26,454 nt of DNA from CAZLKN01 sp964560135 (GTDB lineage: Bacteria; Actinomycetota; JAICYB01), in contig CAZLKN010000041.1 of NCBI GenBank assembly GCA_964560135.1, positions 1 through 26,454 of the forward strand, written 5' to 3'. Every line of letters begins with the position of its first letter. Position 1 is the stretch's first letter. The notes beneath the pieces were generated by a model. The model had not been told where the DNA came from. It did no database searches and saw only the letters and a program-made list of their open reading frames with translations. Shown piece after piece: positions 14,350 through 22,472 of this stretch. Made by a program: the position numbers and the translations under genes.

Positions 14350-15489
14350 ATGGGAGGCGTGGTGCGCCCGATGGCCGCGTTGCTGGTTCTGGGGTTCGCG
14401 GGCCTGATGGCCTCGTGCGGCGGCACGGCTGCTGCGCCCGACATCGTCATCGGGACCGCCGAGCCCGACCCCGAGCCCGATCCGACCGGCGAGCCGGGAC
14501 CGCCGGAGATCGACGCCCCCGAGCTCGCACCCGATACCGGTCCGGGCGTGAAGCAGCCCTCCGGCGGGCCCCGCGATGCGATCGCCTTCCGCGGCGCTGT
14601 GGACGTCCCCGAGCACCTGCACTTCTTCCTGGTGATGGGCAGCGACGCGCGTCCGGGGCAGGATGTCCGCCGGTCGCGCTCCGATTCGATCCACGTCGTC
14701 GCGGTGGATCCCCGCACACGCCGGGGGACCGTCCTCGGGATCCCGCGGGACTCCTACGTGGACGTCCCCGGCCACGGCAAGCGCAAGATCAACTCGGCTC
14801 TCGCCCTCGGCGGGCCGCAGCTGGCCGTCCGGACGGTCAGGGATCTCACCGGGTTGCCGATCAGCCACTACGCCGTCACCGCGTTCGCCGGGATCGTCTC
14901 GATCGTGGACGAGCTCGGCGGCGTGGACGTGTACGTGCCCTACCGCATGTCGGACCGCAACTCGGGCGCCTACTTCGAGAAGGGATGGCACCGGATGGAC
15001 GGCCGGGAGGTGCTCGCCTTCTCCCGGAACCGGGGTGTGCCGGGAGGAGACTTCGGGCGGCAGGAGAACATCGGACGCGTGATCCTGCACGCCCTGGAGA
15101 AGATGCGGGCCGAGGTCGCCGATCAGGACGGCATCCGGCAGTGGGTCGACGTCCTCTTCCGCCACGCCTTCCTCGACATGAGCGCCGGTGAGGCGGCGCG
15201 CCTCGGCTCGCTCGCCCGTCACCTGGCCCCCGCCGACCTCGGCAACGTCGTGGCCCCCGGACGGTCGCAGCGGAGGGGGGGCCAGAGCGTGGTCGTCCTG
15301 AGCGAGGAGGCCTACCGGATCTTCCGCGACGTGGGCGCGGACGCCGTCGCCGACGGCCGGACCGATCCGCCACCCGCCGCCACCCCCACCCCCACTCCCG
15401 TGGCCACGCCGGAGCCGCCCCCGGCACCGACCCCGACCCCGGCCCCGGCCCCGACCCCGGCGCCTCCGGGGCTGGTACCCATCCCGTGA
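14350..15489 (+). CDS. LytR-CpsA-Psr (LCP) family envelope protein, probable lipoprotein
   Basis: A 379-residue protein of the family that attaches teichoic-acid-like or other glycopolymers to peptidoglycan using lipid-linked precursors. The N-terminus is a signal with a possible lipobox (GLMASC, Cys23), then an acidic/Pro linker (about 31-80). The LCP domain covers about 88-260: FFLVMGSDAR, RSRSDSIHVVAVD, LGIPRDSYVDVPGHGKRKIN and the later FSRNR...GGDFGRQENIGRVI, which carry the family's conserved Arg and Asp residues. The C-terminus is a Pro/Thr-rich tail. ATG 14350 has no ribosome-binding site; GTG 14362, four bases after GGGAGG, is an equally good start. It lies 20 bases after the sortase stop, implying one transcript. 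Confidence 0.92.
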   Translation: MGGVVRPMAALLVLGFAGLMASCGGTAAAPDIVIGTAEPDPEPDPTGEPGPPEIDAPELAPDTGPGVKQPSGGPRDAIAFRGAVDVPEHLHFFLVMGSDARPGQDVRRSRSDSIHVVAVDPRTRRGTVLGIPRDSYVDVPGHGKRKINSALALGGPQLAVRTVRDLTGLPISHYAVTAFAGIVSIVDELGGVDVYVPYRMSDRNSGAYFEKGWHRMDGREVLAFSRNRGVPGGDFGRQENIGRVILHALEKMRAEVADQDGIRQWVDVLFRHAFLDMSAGEAARLGSLARHLAPADLGNVVAPGRSQRRGGQSVVVLSEEAYRIFRDVGADAVADGRTDPPPAATPTPTPVATPEPPPAPTPTPAPAPTPAPPGLVPIP

Positions 15490-15510
15490 AAAACATGGAC
15501 CGAAGTTGCG

Positions 15511-15532
15511 AACCGGTCCGATCGGACCAGTT
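15511..15532. promoter_or_regulatory. Palindrome in the LCP-DUF5667 intergenic gap
   Basis: GGTCCGATCGGACC (15515-15528) is a perfect 14-base palindrome, flanked by AAC and GTT that extend the symmetry with one mismatch each side. It lies 25 bases after the LCP stop and about 70 before the next start. It could be a weak terminator hairpin or an operator for the DUF5667 gene; no T-run follows. Confidence 0.35.
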
Positions 15533-15578
15533 ACCCGGGAAGGCTGCAGGTCGTTCCTTTCCTCGACAGGAGCGTGAC

Positions 15579-15608
15579 GTGACCGACCAGCGAGCGTGTT
15601 GCAGATGA
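15579..15608 (+). CDS. Possible 9-residue leader peptide MTDQRACCR
   Basis: GTG 15579 has a textbook ribosome-binding site (AGGAG, 15568-15572) at six-base spacing, better than any start of the following gene. It reads nine codons, MTDQRACCR, and stops at TGA 15606-15608, which overlaps the ATG 15605 of the DUF5667 gene as ATGA. That geometry is typical of translational coupling. Paired Cys codons recall actinobacterial upstream ORFs implicated in cysteine-responsive control. Alternatively it is the true start of the downstream gene with an indel in the sequence. This is an inference from arrangement alone. Confidence 0.4.
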   Translation: MTDQRACCR

Positions 15609-16924
15609 TCAGAGGTCTGACCCCCGGGGGGCGCTCCGACCGTGAGCGCGCGGAAGCGCTCCAGCACGCGCTGGAGCGCCTCGAGCGCCTGCGTGCACGG
15701 GGCATCGACCCCGACGAGGCCCGTCGGGAGGCCGCCGGCTACCTCGACGCCGAGGGCCGGCGCATGTTCTCGCTCGCCGCCGGACTCATGGACACCGCCT
15801 CCGATCCCGTCCCGGCTCCCGGCTTTGCCGAGGCGCTCGAAGCCCGCTTGCGCGACGATCAGGTGCCCTCCGCCCACCTGCGGCAACGGCTCTCCGGGGC
15901 CTGGGGCGGCCGGACGACCACCATCACCGCGCTTGCCGCCTGCCTGCTTCTCGTCGTCGGTGTGCTCTACGGCGGGTCACGCAGCCTTCCCGGAGATCCC
16001 CTCTACCCGGTCAAGCAGGCCGCGGAGGGTGCCCGTCTGGGCCTGACCTCCGGGCCCGCCGAGGGACGTCTGCTCGTGGAGCTCAGCGACCGGCGCCTCG
16101 AGGAGGTCGAGCGGCTCATGGAACGTGGACGGGTCCAGGCGTTCGTCGGCGTCCCGGGCCGGCCGCTGGCCGCCGTCGCCGGGATCGAAGATCCGAGGAT
16201 CGGCGACCTCGTCGAGGATACGCTGCGGGAAGCGGAGCGCCGGATGGACGCGGCGGCGAGGATCCTGATCCCCGCCGGGGACCCGGAGGGGCTGGACCGG
16301 CTCGCCGCTGTGGCCGAGAAGGGCAGGTCGGTCGTCGACCGCATCGCGGGCGAGCTGCCGGAGGTCGACCGGGAGCCCGTCCGGGAGACCGGCGAGGCGA
16401 TGGAGCGTATCGAGGTCCAGGCGAGGGCCGCCCGAGCGGGGGCCGGATCCACGCCACCCACCCCCGGACCGTGCACCACGCCCACACCCCAGCCCACACC
16501 GACCGCGACGCCCAGCCCGACGCCCGAAAGCTCGCCCACGCCGACGCCCGAACCGACGCCGACGCCCGAGCCGACGCCGGAGGGCTCAACAACGCGATCG
16601 CCGAGGCCGACTCCGACCCCGACGCCGACCCCCACCCCCACACCGTCCCCGACGCCGTCGCCGGAGCCGACCCCGTGCGTCACCCCGTCGCCGAGCCCGG
16701 CGCCGAGCCCGACACCGCGCCCGACGTCGTCCCCGACGCCCACGCCCGACGAGGAGGCCTCGCCGACGCCGTCGCCGACACCGGAGCCCGAGGACACCGG
16801 CCGCCGGCGCGAGCCCCCGGAAGCGTCGCCGTCGCCCGAGCCGACTCCCACGCCGGCGTCGACGGGCACGCAGCAGTCCAGCAGCGGATGTTCCTGGCTG
16901 CGGGACCTGTTCGTCGCCTGCTGA
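15605..16924 (+). CDS. DUF5667-type membrane protein with long Pro/Thr-rich tail
   Basis: A 439-residue protein. The cytoplasmic N-terminus (1-103) includes a helical stretch (AEALQHALERLERLRARG). One transmembrane helix (about 104-122, TTTITALAACLLLVVGVLY) is followed by the DUF5667 signature LPGDPLYPVKQAAEGARLGL and long amphipathic helices (LVELSDRRLEEVERLMERG; VEDTLREAERRMDAAARIL). From about 285 to 425 it is almost only Pro, Thr, Ser and Glu, and it ends in a Cys-containing tip (SSGCSWLRDLFVAC). The layout resembles anti-sigma-like membrane proteins with an extracellular wall-spanning stalk. ATG 15605 overlaps the stop of a small upstream frame; GTG 15596 is the alternative start. A role as sensor for the ECF sigma factor upstream is an inference from position. 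Confidence 0.83.
   Translation: MIRGLTPGGRSDRERAEALQHALERLERLRARGIDPDEARREAAGYLDAEGRRMFSLAAGLMDTASDPVPAPGFAEALEARLRDDQVPSAHLRQRLSGAWGGRTTTITALAACLLLVVGVLYGGSRSLPGDPLYPVKQAAEGARLGLTSGPAEGRLLVELSDRRLEEVERLMERGRVQAFVGVPGRPLAAVAGIEDPRIGDLVEDTLREAERRMDAAARILIPAGDPEGLDRLAAVAEKGRSVVDRIAGELPEVDREPVRETGEAMERIEVQARAARAGAGSTPPTPGPCTTPTPQPTPTATPSPTPESSPTPTPEPTPTPEPTPEGSTTRSPRPTPTPTPTPTPTPSPTPSPEPTPCVTPSPSPAPSPTPRPTSSPTPTPDEEASPTPSPTPEPEDTGRRREPPEASPSPEPTPTPASTGTQQSSSGCSWLRDLFVAC
16450..16870 (+). repeat. Degenerate CCGACGCC/CCCACGCC-type coding repeat
   Basis: Short C/G-rich units coding for Thr-Pro and Ser-Pro pairs are repeated for about 420 bases inside the DUF5667 gene. The units are degenerate, so the stretch grew by slippage and drift rather than as exact tandem copies. 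It is likely to vary in length between strains and to be prone to assembly error. Confidence 0.6.
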
Positions 16925-16926
16925 GG

Positions 16927-18063
16927 TCAGTAGGGACGGAAATCCCGGCCGAACAACTCGCGGGCGACGACGGCCTTCGCGATCTCCGCCGTCCCGTCCC
17001 CGATCTCGAGGCCGATCACGTCGCGGAGCCGCTGGGCCTGCGGGACCTCCTCCGAGTAGCCCATGTGGCCGTGGAACAGCAGCGCCTGGTGGATGGCCTC
17101 CACCGACGCCCTGGGCGCCCACCACTTCGCCATGTTCGCCTCGACGGTATGGGGGCGTCCCTCGTCCTTGAGCCAGAGCGCCTTGTAGGACAGCAGCCGG
17201 GCCGCTTCGAGATAGGTGGCGTGCTCGACGAGCGGGAACGACACCCCCTGGTTCATGAGGATCGGACGGCCGAAGGCGATCCGCTCCTTGGCGTAGGCGA
17301 CGGCGTCGTCCAGTGCCGCTCGGGCCGCACCCAGGCACATGAGCGCGATCAGCGCGCGAGAGTAGTCGAATCCCTGCATCACGATCCGGAAACCGTCGCC
17401 CTCCTCCCCGAGCCGATCGGTGTCGGGCACCTCGACGCCGTCGAAGGACAGCGCCGCCCGCCCCACGGCCCGCGTCCCGAGGTCGGTGAACCGCTGCCGG
17501 TGCACACCCGCGGACCCGAGGTCGACCAGGAAGGCCGTGATGCCGGCCCGGGCGCGGGCGAACACCACACAGGTGTCGGCGAAGCCGCCCAGCGACACCG
17601 ACGTCTTCTCGCCCGTGAGGACGTACGCGTCGCCGTGGCGTTCGGCACGGCATGTGAGGTTGCGCGCGTCCGATCCGGCCTCGGGTTCGGTGAGCGCGAG
17701 TGCCGGGATCGCCTCGCCACGGGCGATGGGCCCGAGCCACCGCTCGAGCTGGGCCGGCGTGGCCGCCTGGCTGATCACCTCACCGACGAGGGTCGGCATC
17801 AGCACGAAGTAGCCGGCGGAGAAGTCTCCCGCGGCCACCTCCTCGTGAGCGATGCCGGTGGTCACGCAGTCCGCGCCCTGGCCCCCGTGGGACGGGTCCA
17901 GCCTGATCCCGACGAGCCCCATGGCTGCCATCCGGGAGACCATCTCCCGGGGGAAGACGCCGTCGCGGTCCCAGGAGGCCGACCGTGGGCGCAGCTCATC
18001 GGCCACGAACGCACGCACGCTTTCCCGGAACGCTTGTTGCTCCAGGGTGAAGTCGAGGTCCAT
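16927..18063 (-). CDS. Acyl-CoA dehydrogenase family protein with Asp at the usual catalytic Glu position
   Basis: A 378-residue flavoprotein of full family length that would oxidise an acyl-CoA at the alpha-beta carbons and pass electrons to ETF. N-terminal helices (LDFTLEQQAFRESVRAFV), the middle beta domain (ALALTEPEAGSDARNLTCRA, GEKTSVSLGG) and C-terminal helices (CLGAARAALDDAVAYAKERIAFGRPI) are all present. Where medium-chain enzymes have YEGT with the catalytic Glu, this protein has IGDGTAEI, so the base is Asp or lies elsewhere; some cyclohexanecarboxyl-CoA-type dehydrogenases show a similar motif. The substrate is unknown. ATG 18063 lacks a strong ribosome-binding site. It is convergent with DUF5667 (two bases between stops) and divergent from the FN3 gene. 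Confidence 0.9.
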   Translation of the reverse strand: MDLDFTLEQQAFRESVRAFVADELRPRSASWDRDGVFPREMVSRMAAMGLVGIRLDPSHGGQGADCVTTGIAHEEVAAGDFSAGYFVLMPTLVGEVISQAATPAQLERWLGPIARGEAIPALALTEPEAGSDARNLTCRAERHGDAYVLTGEKTSVSLGGFADTCVVFARARAGITAFLVDLGSAGVHRQRFTDLGTRAVGRAALSFDGVEVPDTDRLGEEGDGFRIVMQGFDYSRALIALMCLGAARAALDDAVAYAKERIAFGRPILMNQGVSFPLVEHATYLEAARLLSYKALWLKDEGRPHTVEANMAKWWAPRASVEAIHQALLFHGHMGYSEEVPQAQRLRDVIGLEIGDGTAEIAKAVVARELFGRDFRPY

Positions 18064-18198
18064 CGGACCGACATCATAGGAGGGGCGGAAGCCGCCGGGT
18101 CGCCGCGACCGTCACCGATGTGGTCCCGGCGGCGTTGAACAGGTGCAGGGTGGCTGTGGCCACGACGAAGAGGATCCGATGACACACTGGATGCAGGT

Positions 18199-19338
18199 AT
18201 GAGGAATCGAGGCCCGGCTCCGTCCGTCCTGCTGCGCGTGCTGATGGCGCTCGCGGTGTTCGTCGGGAGCCTGCTGTGGGTCCCGGCCGCTGTGGCCGAC
18301 CACGGTGACGCGATCGTCTTCTTCGACTGCCCGGAGGGTGACACCCCGCCGTCGCACGACCCCGAGGAGTCCCACGGGGGTTGTATCCCTCTCGAGCAGC
18401 AGATCCTGCGTGAGACCCACCGGCTGACCTTCGAGGTCCGCGCGCCGACCGGCGGCAGCATCGAGCGGGTGCAGCTGTTCATCCGGACCCAGGAGGAGGT
18501 CCTGGGGATCCCGAGTCCCGGCCAGGTCGAGGAGTGGTCCTACGACCAGTTCGAGGTGGACAGCGCCAGGCTGTCCTTCGACTGGGACACCGCGGATCTC
18601 ACCGAGTACAACTCCGTGTACTCCATCGAGGTACGGGCGTCGACCTACAGCCCGGGTGCGCACACCTACCGCAGGGAGCGGCGCAATCTGCGGGTAGACA
18701 ACCTCCCCGACGAGCCGGAGGCGCCGAGGATGATCCTCGCCAACGAGCACGGTGTCTCGCTGGAGTGGTCGGAGGCCCCCGACGTGGACGTGGAGGGGTA
18801 CAACCTGTACCGGGCCCGCACGGCCGAGCCGAACAAGATCCCGGCCAACGCCGATTTCGCGGGGATCCGGCGGGTGACGAAGACCGACTACTTCGACGAG
18901 GTCGACGTCTCGGGGGTCTACTGGTACAAGGTGCAGGTCGTGCGCCGCAGCGTCGTCGACCCCGACCGGGGGGCGCGCTCGCCGCTGTCGGACCGGTCCG
19001 CCGAGGGTGGGGTCGTGATCAAACCCACGCCGGCACCTACCCAACCCCCGCAGACCAACGGGGATGGTGGGTCGACCGAGTCGAGGCCGCGGCCGCGCCT
19101 CACGCCCCGCCCCGTTCCCCGCCCCGTGCCGCGCCCGGCCCCCGTAGAGGAGGCGCCGTTCTCGGCCGTGCTGCCCTTCGACGTCCCCGAAGACGACGAC
19201 GATGACCGGGCCGCCTCCTTCGGGCCCCCCGAGGAGGCCCGCGACCGCGACGACGGCTCGCGTCAGGGACTGTTCGCCGCAGCGATCGGTGCGTTCCTCG
19301 TCTCTTCCGCTCTCGCCATCGGGCGCCTGCCGTCGTAG
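18199..19338 (+). CDS. Secreted membrane-anchored protein with fibronectin type III domain
   Basis: A 379-residue surface protein. The signal peptide (VLLRVLMALAVFVGSLLWVPAAVA) ends near residue 33. Residues about 35-165 form an unassigned beta-rich module with two Cys (FFDCPEG, GGCIPL). A fibronectin-III-like domain covers about 172-260 (PEAPRMILANEHGVSLEWSE, VEGYNLYRA, YWYKVQVVR). A Pro/Arg linker (RPVPRPVPRPAP) and an acidic patch (PEDDDDD) follow, then a C-terminal transmembrane helix (LFAAAIGAFLVSSALAIG). No sortase motif. Only AGG lies just before ATG 18199, so it may have a very short leader. The next gene follows after 13 bases and is probably co-transcribed. Confidence 0.83.
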   Translation: MRNRGPAPSVLLRVLMALAVFVGSLLWVPAAVADHGDAIVFFDCPEGDTPPSHDPEESHGGCIPLEQQILRETHRLTFEVRAPTGGSIERVQLFIRTQEEVLGIPSPGQVEEWSYDQFEVDSARLSFDWDTADLTEYNSVYSIEVRASTYSPGAHTYRRERRNLRVDNLPDEPEAPRMILANEHGVSLEWSEAPDVDVEGYNLYRARTAEPNKIPANADFAGIRRVTKTDYFDEVDVSGVYWYKVQVVRRSVVDPDRGARSPLSDRSAEGGVVIKPTPAPTQPPQTNGDGGSTESRPRPRLTPRPVPRPVPRPAPVEEAPFSAVLPFDVPEDDDDDRAASFGPPEEARDRDDGSRQGLFAAAIGAFLVSSALAIGRLPS

Positions 19339-19351
19339 GCTGACGCCGACC

Positions 19352-20167
19352 ATGGACGAGCGTGAGGCGACCCTCGTCGCCGAGAGTTGGTCGGGCTCGA
19401 GGGGGCTGGTCCCACGAGGCCCCCGGTGGTTGCTGGGATCGGGGCCGGCGAGCCCCGAGGAGGTGGAGCTCCATACCGGCATCGGTGTCCGCGGCCGCAC
19501 CGTGTGGCGTCTGCAGGTCGGGGGGCGGTTCCTGCGCTCGGGGGGTCTGGTGTATCCGGGCGGCGTGCCGTACCCCGACGAGCTGCAGCGGCACACGGCC
19601 GTGGTGTCCAGCGAGGTCTGGCTGTACGTGGAGGAGGCAACGGGCCGCATCCTGGGGATCCATTCCTGGCCCGAGGCCCTCCGGCGGCCGATCGCCTCGA
19701 TGCCCCGGGCCGACTTCGATCCCGAAGCCGTGCTTCCCGTCTCCGAGGTGCCGGACCTCGGGTTCGCGGTCCGGGTCCCCGCGGGGCGCGACTGGGCGCC
19801 GACGCTCGCCGTGGAGGCCTCGGCGTCCGGCGTCGTCCTGTTCGTGTGCCGTGGCACCGTCCCGGACCCGCTGAACGAGATGCTCCTGTTCGATGCGGGG
19901 GGCCTGTCCTTGCGCATCCGGCCCACGGACACCGCAGGTGACGTGGCCGGTGTCCTGGCGCGTCACCAGCCGCCCTTCCGGCGTGCGCGGGCCGGACGAG
20001 TACCGGCGGCCGGCAGGGAGCCTGGGAGGTCGCTCGGCCCCCAGACGTGGCCCTGGCCGGGCGAGCTGCTCTGGTGGGAGGACGGCCTGGCCTACGAGCT
20101 CAAGGGGTTCCAGTCGATGGCCGGGCTCCAGGAGGTGGCGGGCTCCCTGCGTCCGGCCGCCGTCTAG
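19352..20167 (+). CDS. Hypothetical protein paired with the FN3 membrane protein
   Basis: A 271-residue soluble-looking protein with no signal peptide, no membrane helix and no domain I recognise. It is rich in Trp and Gly (PRGPRWLLGSGP; WPWPGELLWWEDGLAYEL) with alternating hydrophobic stretches (VVSSEVWLYVEEATGRILGI; FAVRVPAG) suggesting a mostly beta fold, and it ends with an FQSMAGLQEVAGSL helix. ATG 19352 starts 13 bases after the FN3 stop, so it should share that transcript, though no good ribosome-binding site is seen. The stop lies four bases from the convergent helicase stop. The reading frame is supported by protein-like composition and strong third-position GC bias; the function is unknown. 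Confidence 0.75.
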   Translation: MDEREATLVAESWSGSRGLVPRGPRWLLGSGPASPEEVELHTGIGVRGRTVWRLQVGGRFLRSGGLVYPGGVPYPDELQRHTAVVSSEVWLYVEEATGRILGIHSWPEALRRPIASMPRADFDPEAVLPVSEVPDLGFAVRVPAGRDWAPTLAVEASASGVVLFVCRGTVPDPLNEMLLFDAGGLSLRIRPTDTAGDVAGVLARHQPPFRRARAGRVPAAGREPGRSLGPQTWPWPGELLWWEDGLAYELKGFQSMAGLQEVAGSLRPAAV

Positions 20168-20171
20168 CTCC

Positions 20172-22451
20172 CTACCGGGGTGATCCGTGGATCAGCCGCA
20201 GGACCGTGACGGCCCCCACCTTGTGGAGGGGTTCGTTCCAGTTGCCGCACTTCGGCGACTGGATGCATGAGGGGCACCCGTCACGGCACGGGCAGGCCGC
20301 CACGTGCTCCATGGTTGCCAGGATGTGGTCGTCGGCCACGCTGAAGGCGTGCTCCGCGATCCCGGCCCCCATCGGATAGGCGTCGTAGATGAAGATCGTC
20401 GGCTCGCCGGTGTCGGGATGCAGGTTCGTCGACAGCCCGCCGAGGTCCCAGCGGTCGCACATCGCGAACACGGGCAGGATCCCGATCGCGGCATGCTCGG
20501 CGGCGTGCAGCGCGCCGAGGAGGAGATCTCCGGGCCCGTCCACGTCGGACAGGGCGCGGAGCAGCTTGGGTTCCGGGATCGTGTACCAGACCGCCCGGGT
20601 GACCAGGGTCTGGGGCGGCAGATCCAGCTCGCAGGTCTCGATCACCTCACCACCCGGCAGCTTGCGCCGCTGGTAGCCGGTGACGCGCTCGGTGACTTCG
20701 ACGAGCCCGCGGGACAGCTCGCAGGGTCCGATGCGGCCGGACCGTTCCTCCTTGAGCACGATGAGGTCCTGGTCGGTTCGAGCCTGGGTGTACTCCTGCG
20801 CGCGTTCCTCGACGACCAGCGCCACCCGGTCGGCGATCACGAGGTCCTCGACACGGTAGGTGTCGCCCTGGTGCAGGTACACGGCTCCGGGATGCACCGA
20901 GGCGTAGGCTCGGGAGCCGTCCACGGTGCCGATGAGGCGTCCGGTGGAGGTCTCCACGATCCGGAAGGGCGCGCCGCCCGCCGAGCGGATGTCCACGTCG
21001 GCGGCCGGCGGCCGCCGACGTGCCCAGTACAATCGCCCGCGGCGCTCGCGTAACTCTCCGTCGGCCTCCATCTCCCTCGCGAGCCCGGTTGCCGCCGACC
21101 CGAAGACGCCTGCGGTGTCCTCCGGGGTGAGGGGCACCTCGTAGGCGGCGCAGCCCAGATGTGGACGGAGGACGTGCGGGTTGCCGGGGTTCAGGAGCGC
21201 CGCCTCGTGCGGCTTGGTGAAGAAGTCCTCCGGATGGGCCACGTAGAACTGGTCGAGGGGTTCGTCCTGCGGGACCACGATCGCCAGCGACGGGCGGCCC
21301 GAGCGTCCGGCCCGGCCCGCCTGTTGTCGGGCCGAGGCCACGGTTCCGGGGAACCCGTTCAACACCACGGCGTCGAGGTCGCCCACGTCCACGCCGAGCT
21401 CGAGGGCGTTGGTGGCCGAGACGGCCGTGTAGCGGCCCTCCTGCAGGCCGCCCTCGACGTCCCGCCGCTCCTCGGCGAGGTAGCCGGCCCGGTAGGCCAC
21501 CACCCGTGCGGCGTCGCCGGGGTCGAGGCGGTCTCTGGCGTACCGGGCCACGAGCTCGGCGGCGACCCGCGACCGGGAGAAGGCGATGGTCTTGGCGTCG
21601 GTGCGCACCAGCTCCGCCAGCAGCCACGCCGCCTCGCCGTTCGAGGAGCGGCGCTTGCCGATGGTCTCGTCGGCCAAGAAGGGCGGGTTCCAGAAGACGA
21701 CCTGCCGCTCGCCCGCGGGGGCTCCGTCGCGCGTGACCTGCTCCACCGGTGCGCCGACGAGCGCGGAGGCATGCTCGGCCGGGTTGCCGATCGTGGCCGT
21801 GGCCAGCGCGAAGGTGGGTTCGGCCCCGTAGCGCCGGGCCACCCGGCGAAGGCGGCGCAGCACCAGGGCCACGTGGGAGCCGAAGATGCCGCGGAGTACG
21901 TGGGCCTCGTCCACGACGACGTAGGACAGACGCCGCAGGAATCCGGACCACAGCTCGTGATGGGGGAGGATGCCGAGGTGGAGCATGTCGGGGTTCGTCA
22001 GGATCAGGTTGGCGTTGCGGCGGATCGCGGCGCGGTGCGCTGAAGGCGTGTCGCCGTCGTAGGTGTCGGCCCGCACCGACGGCAGGTCGAGCCGGTGGAG
22101 CTGGCGGAGCTGGTCGTGGGCCAGCGCCTTGGTGGGGGCCAGGTACAGGCCCGTGCCCCCGTCGAGGGCCGCCTCGGCGATCGGCAGGTGGTAGACGAGG
22201 GTCTTCCCCGAGGCGGTGCCGGTGGCCACGACGGTGTGGCGGCCCTCCCGCAGAAGATCGATCGCGAGTGCCTGGTGCGCGTAGAGCCGCTCGATGCCCA
22301 CAGCCCGCACGGCGCGCTCGAGTCCGGCGGGCAGCGGCCGGGCGAGCTCGGCGAACCCCGGGTCGCGGGCCGGGACGCGCCGGGTGACGGCGATCTGTCC
22401 CTCGTAGCCGTCGCGGCGCTGGAGGTCGGCGAGGAAGAACCCGGGGTCCAC
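20172..22451 (-). CDS. DEAD/DEAH-box helicase with C-terminal DUF1998 zinc domain (MrfA/YprA type)
   Basis: A 759-residue superfamily 2 helicase. Motif I is ATGTASGKT (76-84), motif II is VVVDEAH (DEAH 181-184), motif III is ATAT in LATATIGN, and the second RecA domain ends with QQAGRAGRSGRPS (motif VI). The C-terminal DUF1998 part (GALHAAEHAAIGILPVFAMC; FIYDAYPMGAGIAE) ends in a Cys cluster, CPCRDGCPSCIQSPKC, expected to bind zinc. This is the architecture of Bacillus MrfA, which acts in excision repair of mitomycin-type damage; the repair role here is inferred from family. GTG 22451 has a modest GGTGGG upstream. The F420-type oxidoreductase stops 21 bases upstream, so the two are likely co-transcribed. 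Confidence 0.92.
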   Translation of the reverse strand: MDPGFFLADLQRRDGYEGQIAVTRRVPARDPGFAELARPLPAGLERAVRAVGIERLYAHQALAIDLLREGRHTVVATGTASGKTLVYHLPIAEAALDGGTGLYLAPTKALAHDQLRQLHRLDLPSVRADTYDGDTPSAHRAAIRRNANLILTNPDMLHLGILPHHELWSGFLRRLSYVVVDEAHVLRGIFGSHVALVLRRLRRVARRYGAEPTFALATATIGNPAEHASALVGAPVEQVTRDGAPAGERQVVFWNPPFLADETIGKRRSSNGEAAWLLAELVRTDAKTIAFSRSRVAAELVARYARDRLDPGDAARVVAYRAGYLAEERRDVEGGLQEGRYTAVSATNALELGVDVGDLDAVVLNGFPGTVASARQQAGRAGRSGRPSLAIVVPQDEPLDQFYVAHPEDFFTKPHEAALLNPGNPHVLRPHLGCAAYEVPLTPEDTAGVFGSAATGLAREMEADGELRERRGRLYWARRRPPAADVDIRSAGGAPFRIVETSTGRLIGTVDGSRAYASVHPGAVYLHQGDTYRVEDLVIADRVALVVEERAQEYTQARTDQDLIVLKEERSGRIGPCELSRGLVEVTERVTGYQRRKLPGGEVIETCELDLPPQTLVTRAVWYTIPEPKLLRALSDVDGPGDLLLGALHAAEHAAIGILPVFAMCDRWDLGGLSTNLHPDTGEPTIFIYDAYPMGAGIAEHAFSVADDHILATMEHVAACPCRDGCPSCIQSPKCGNWNEPLHKVGAVTVLRLIHGSPR

Positions 22452-22472
22452 CCCACCAGGGTAGAGGCGGTC

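Noticed and set aside
16003..16869. Leftward Gly/Val-repeat protein opposite the DUF5667 gene
   Set aside because: The GVGVGSG pattern is simply the complement of Thr-Pro codons; there is no start signal or ribosome-binding site support.
16450..16870. CRISPR-like or tandem repeat array
   Set aside because: The repeats are in-frame Pro/Thr codons with no spacers and no constant unit.
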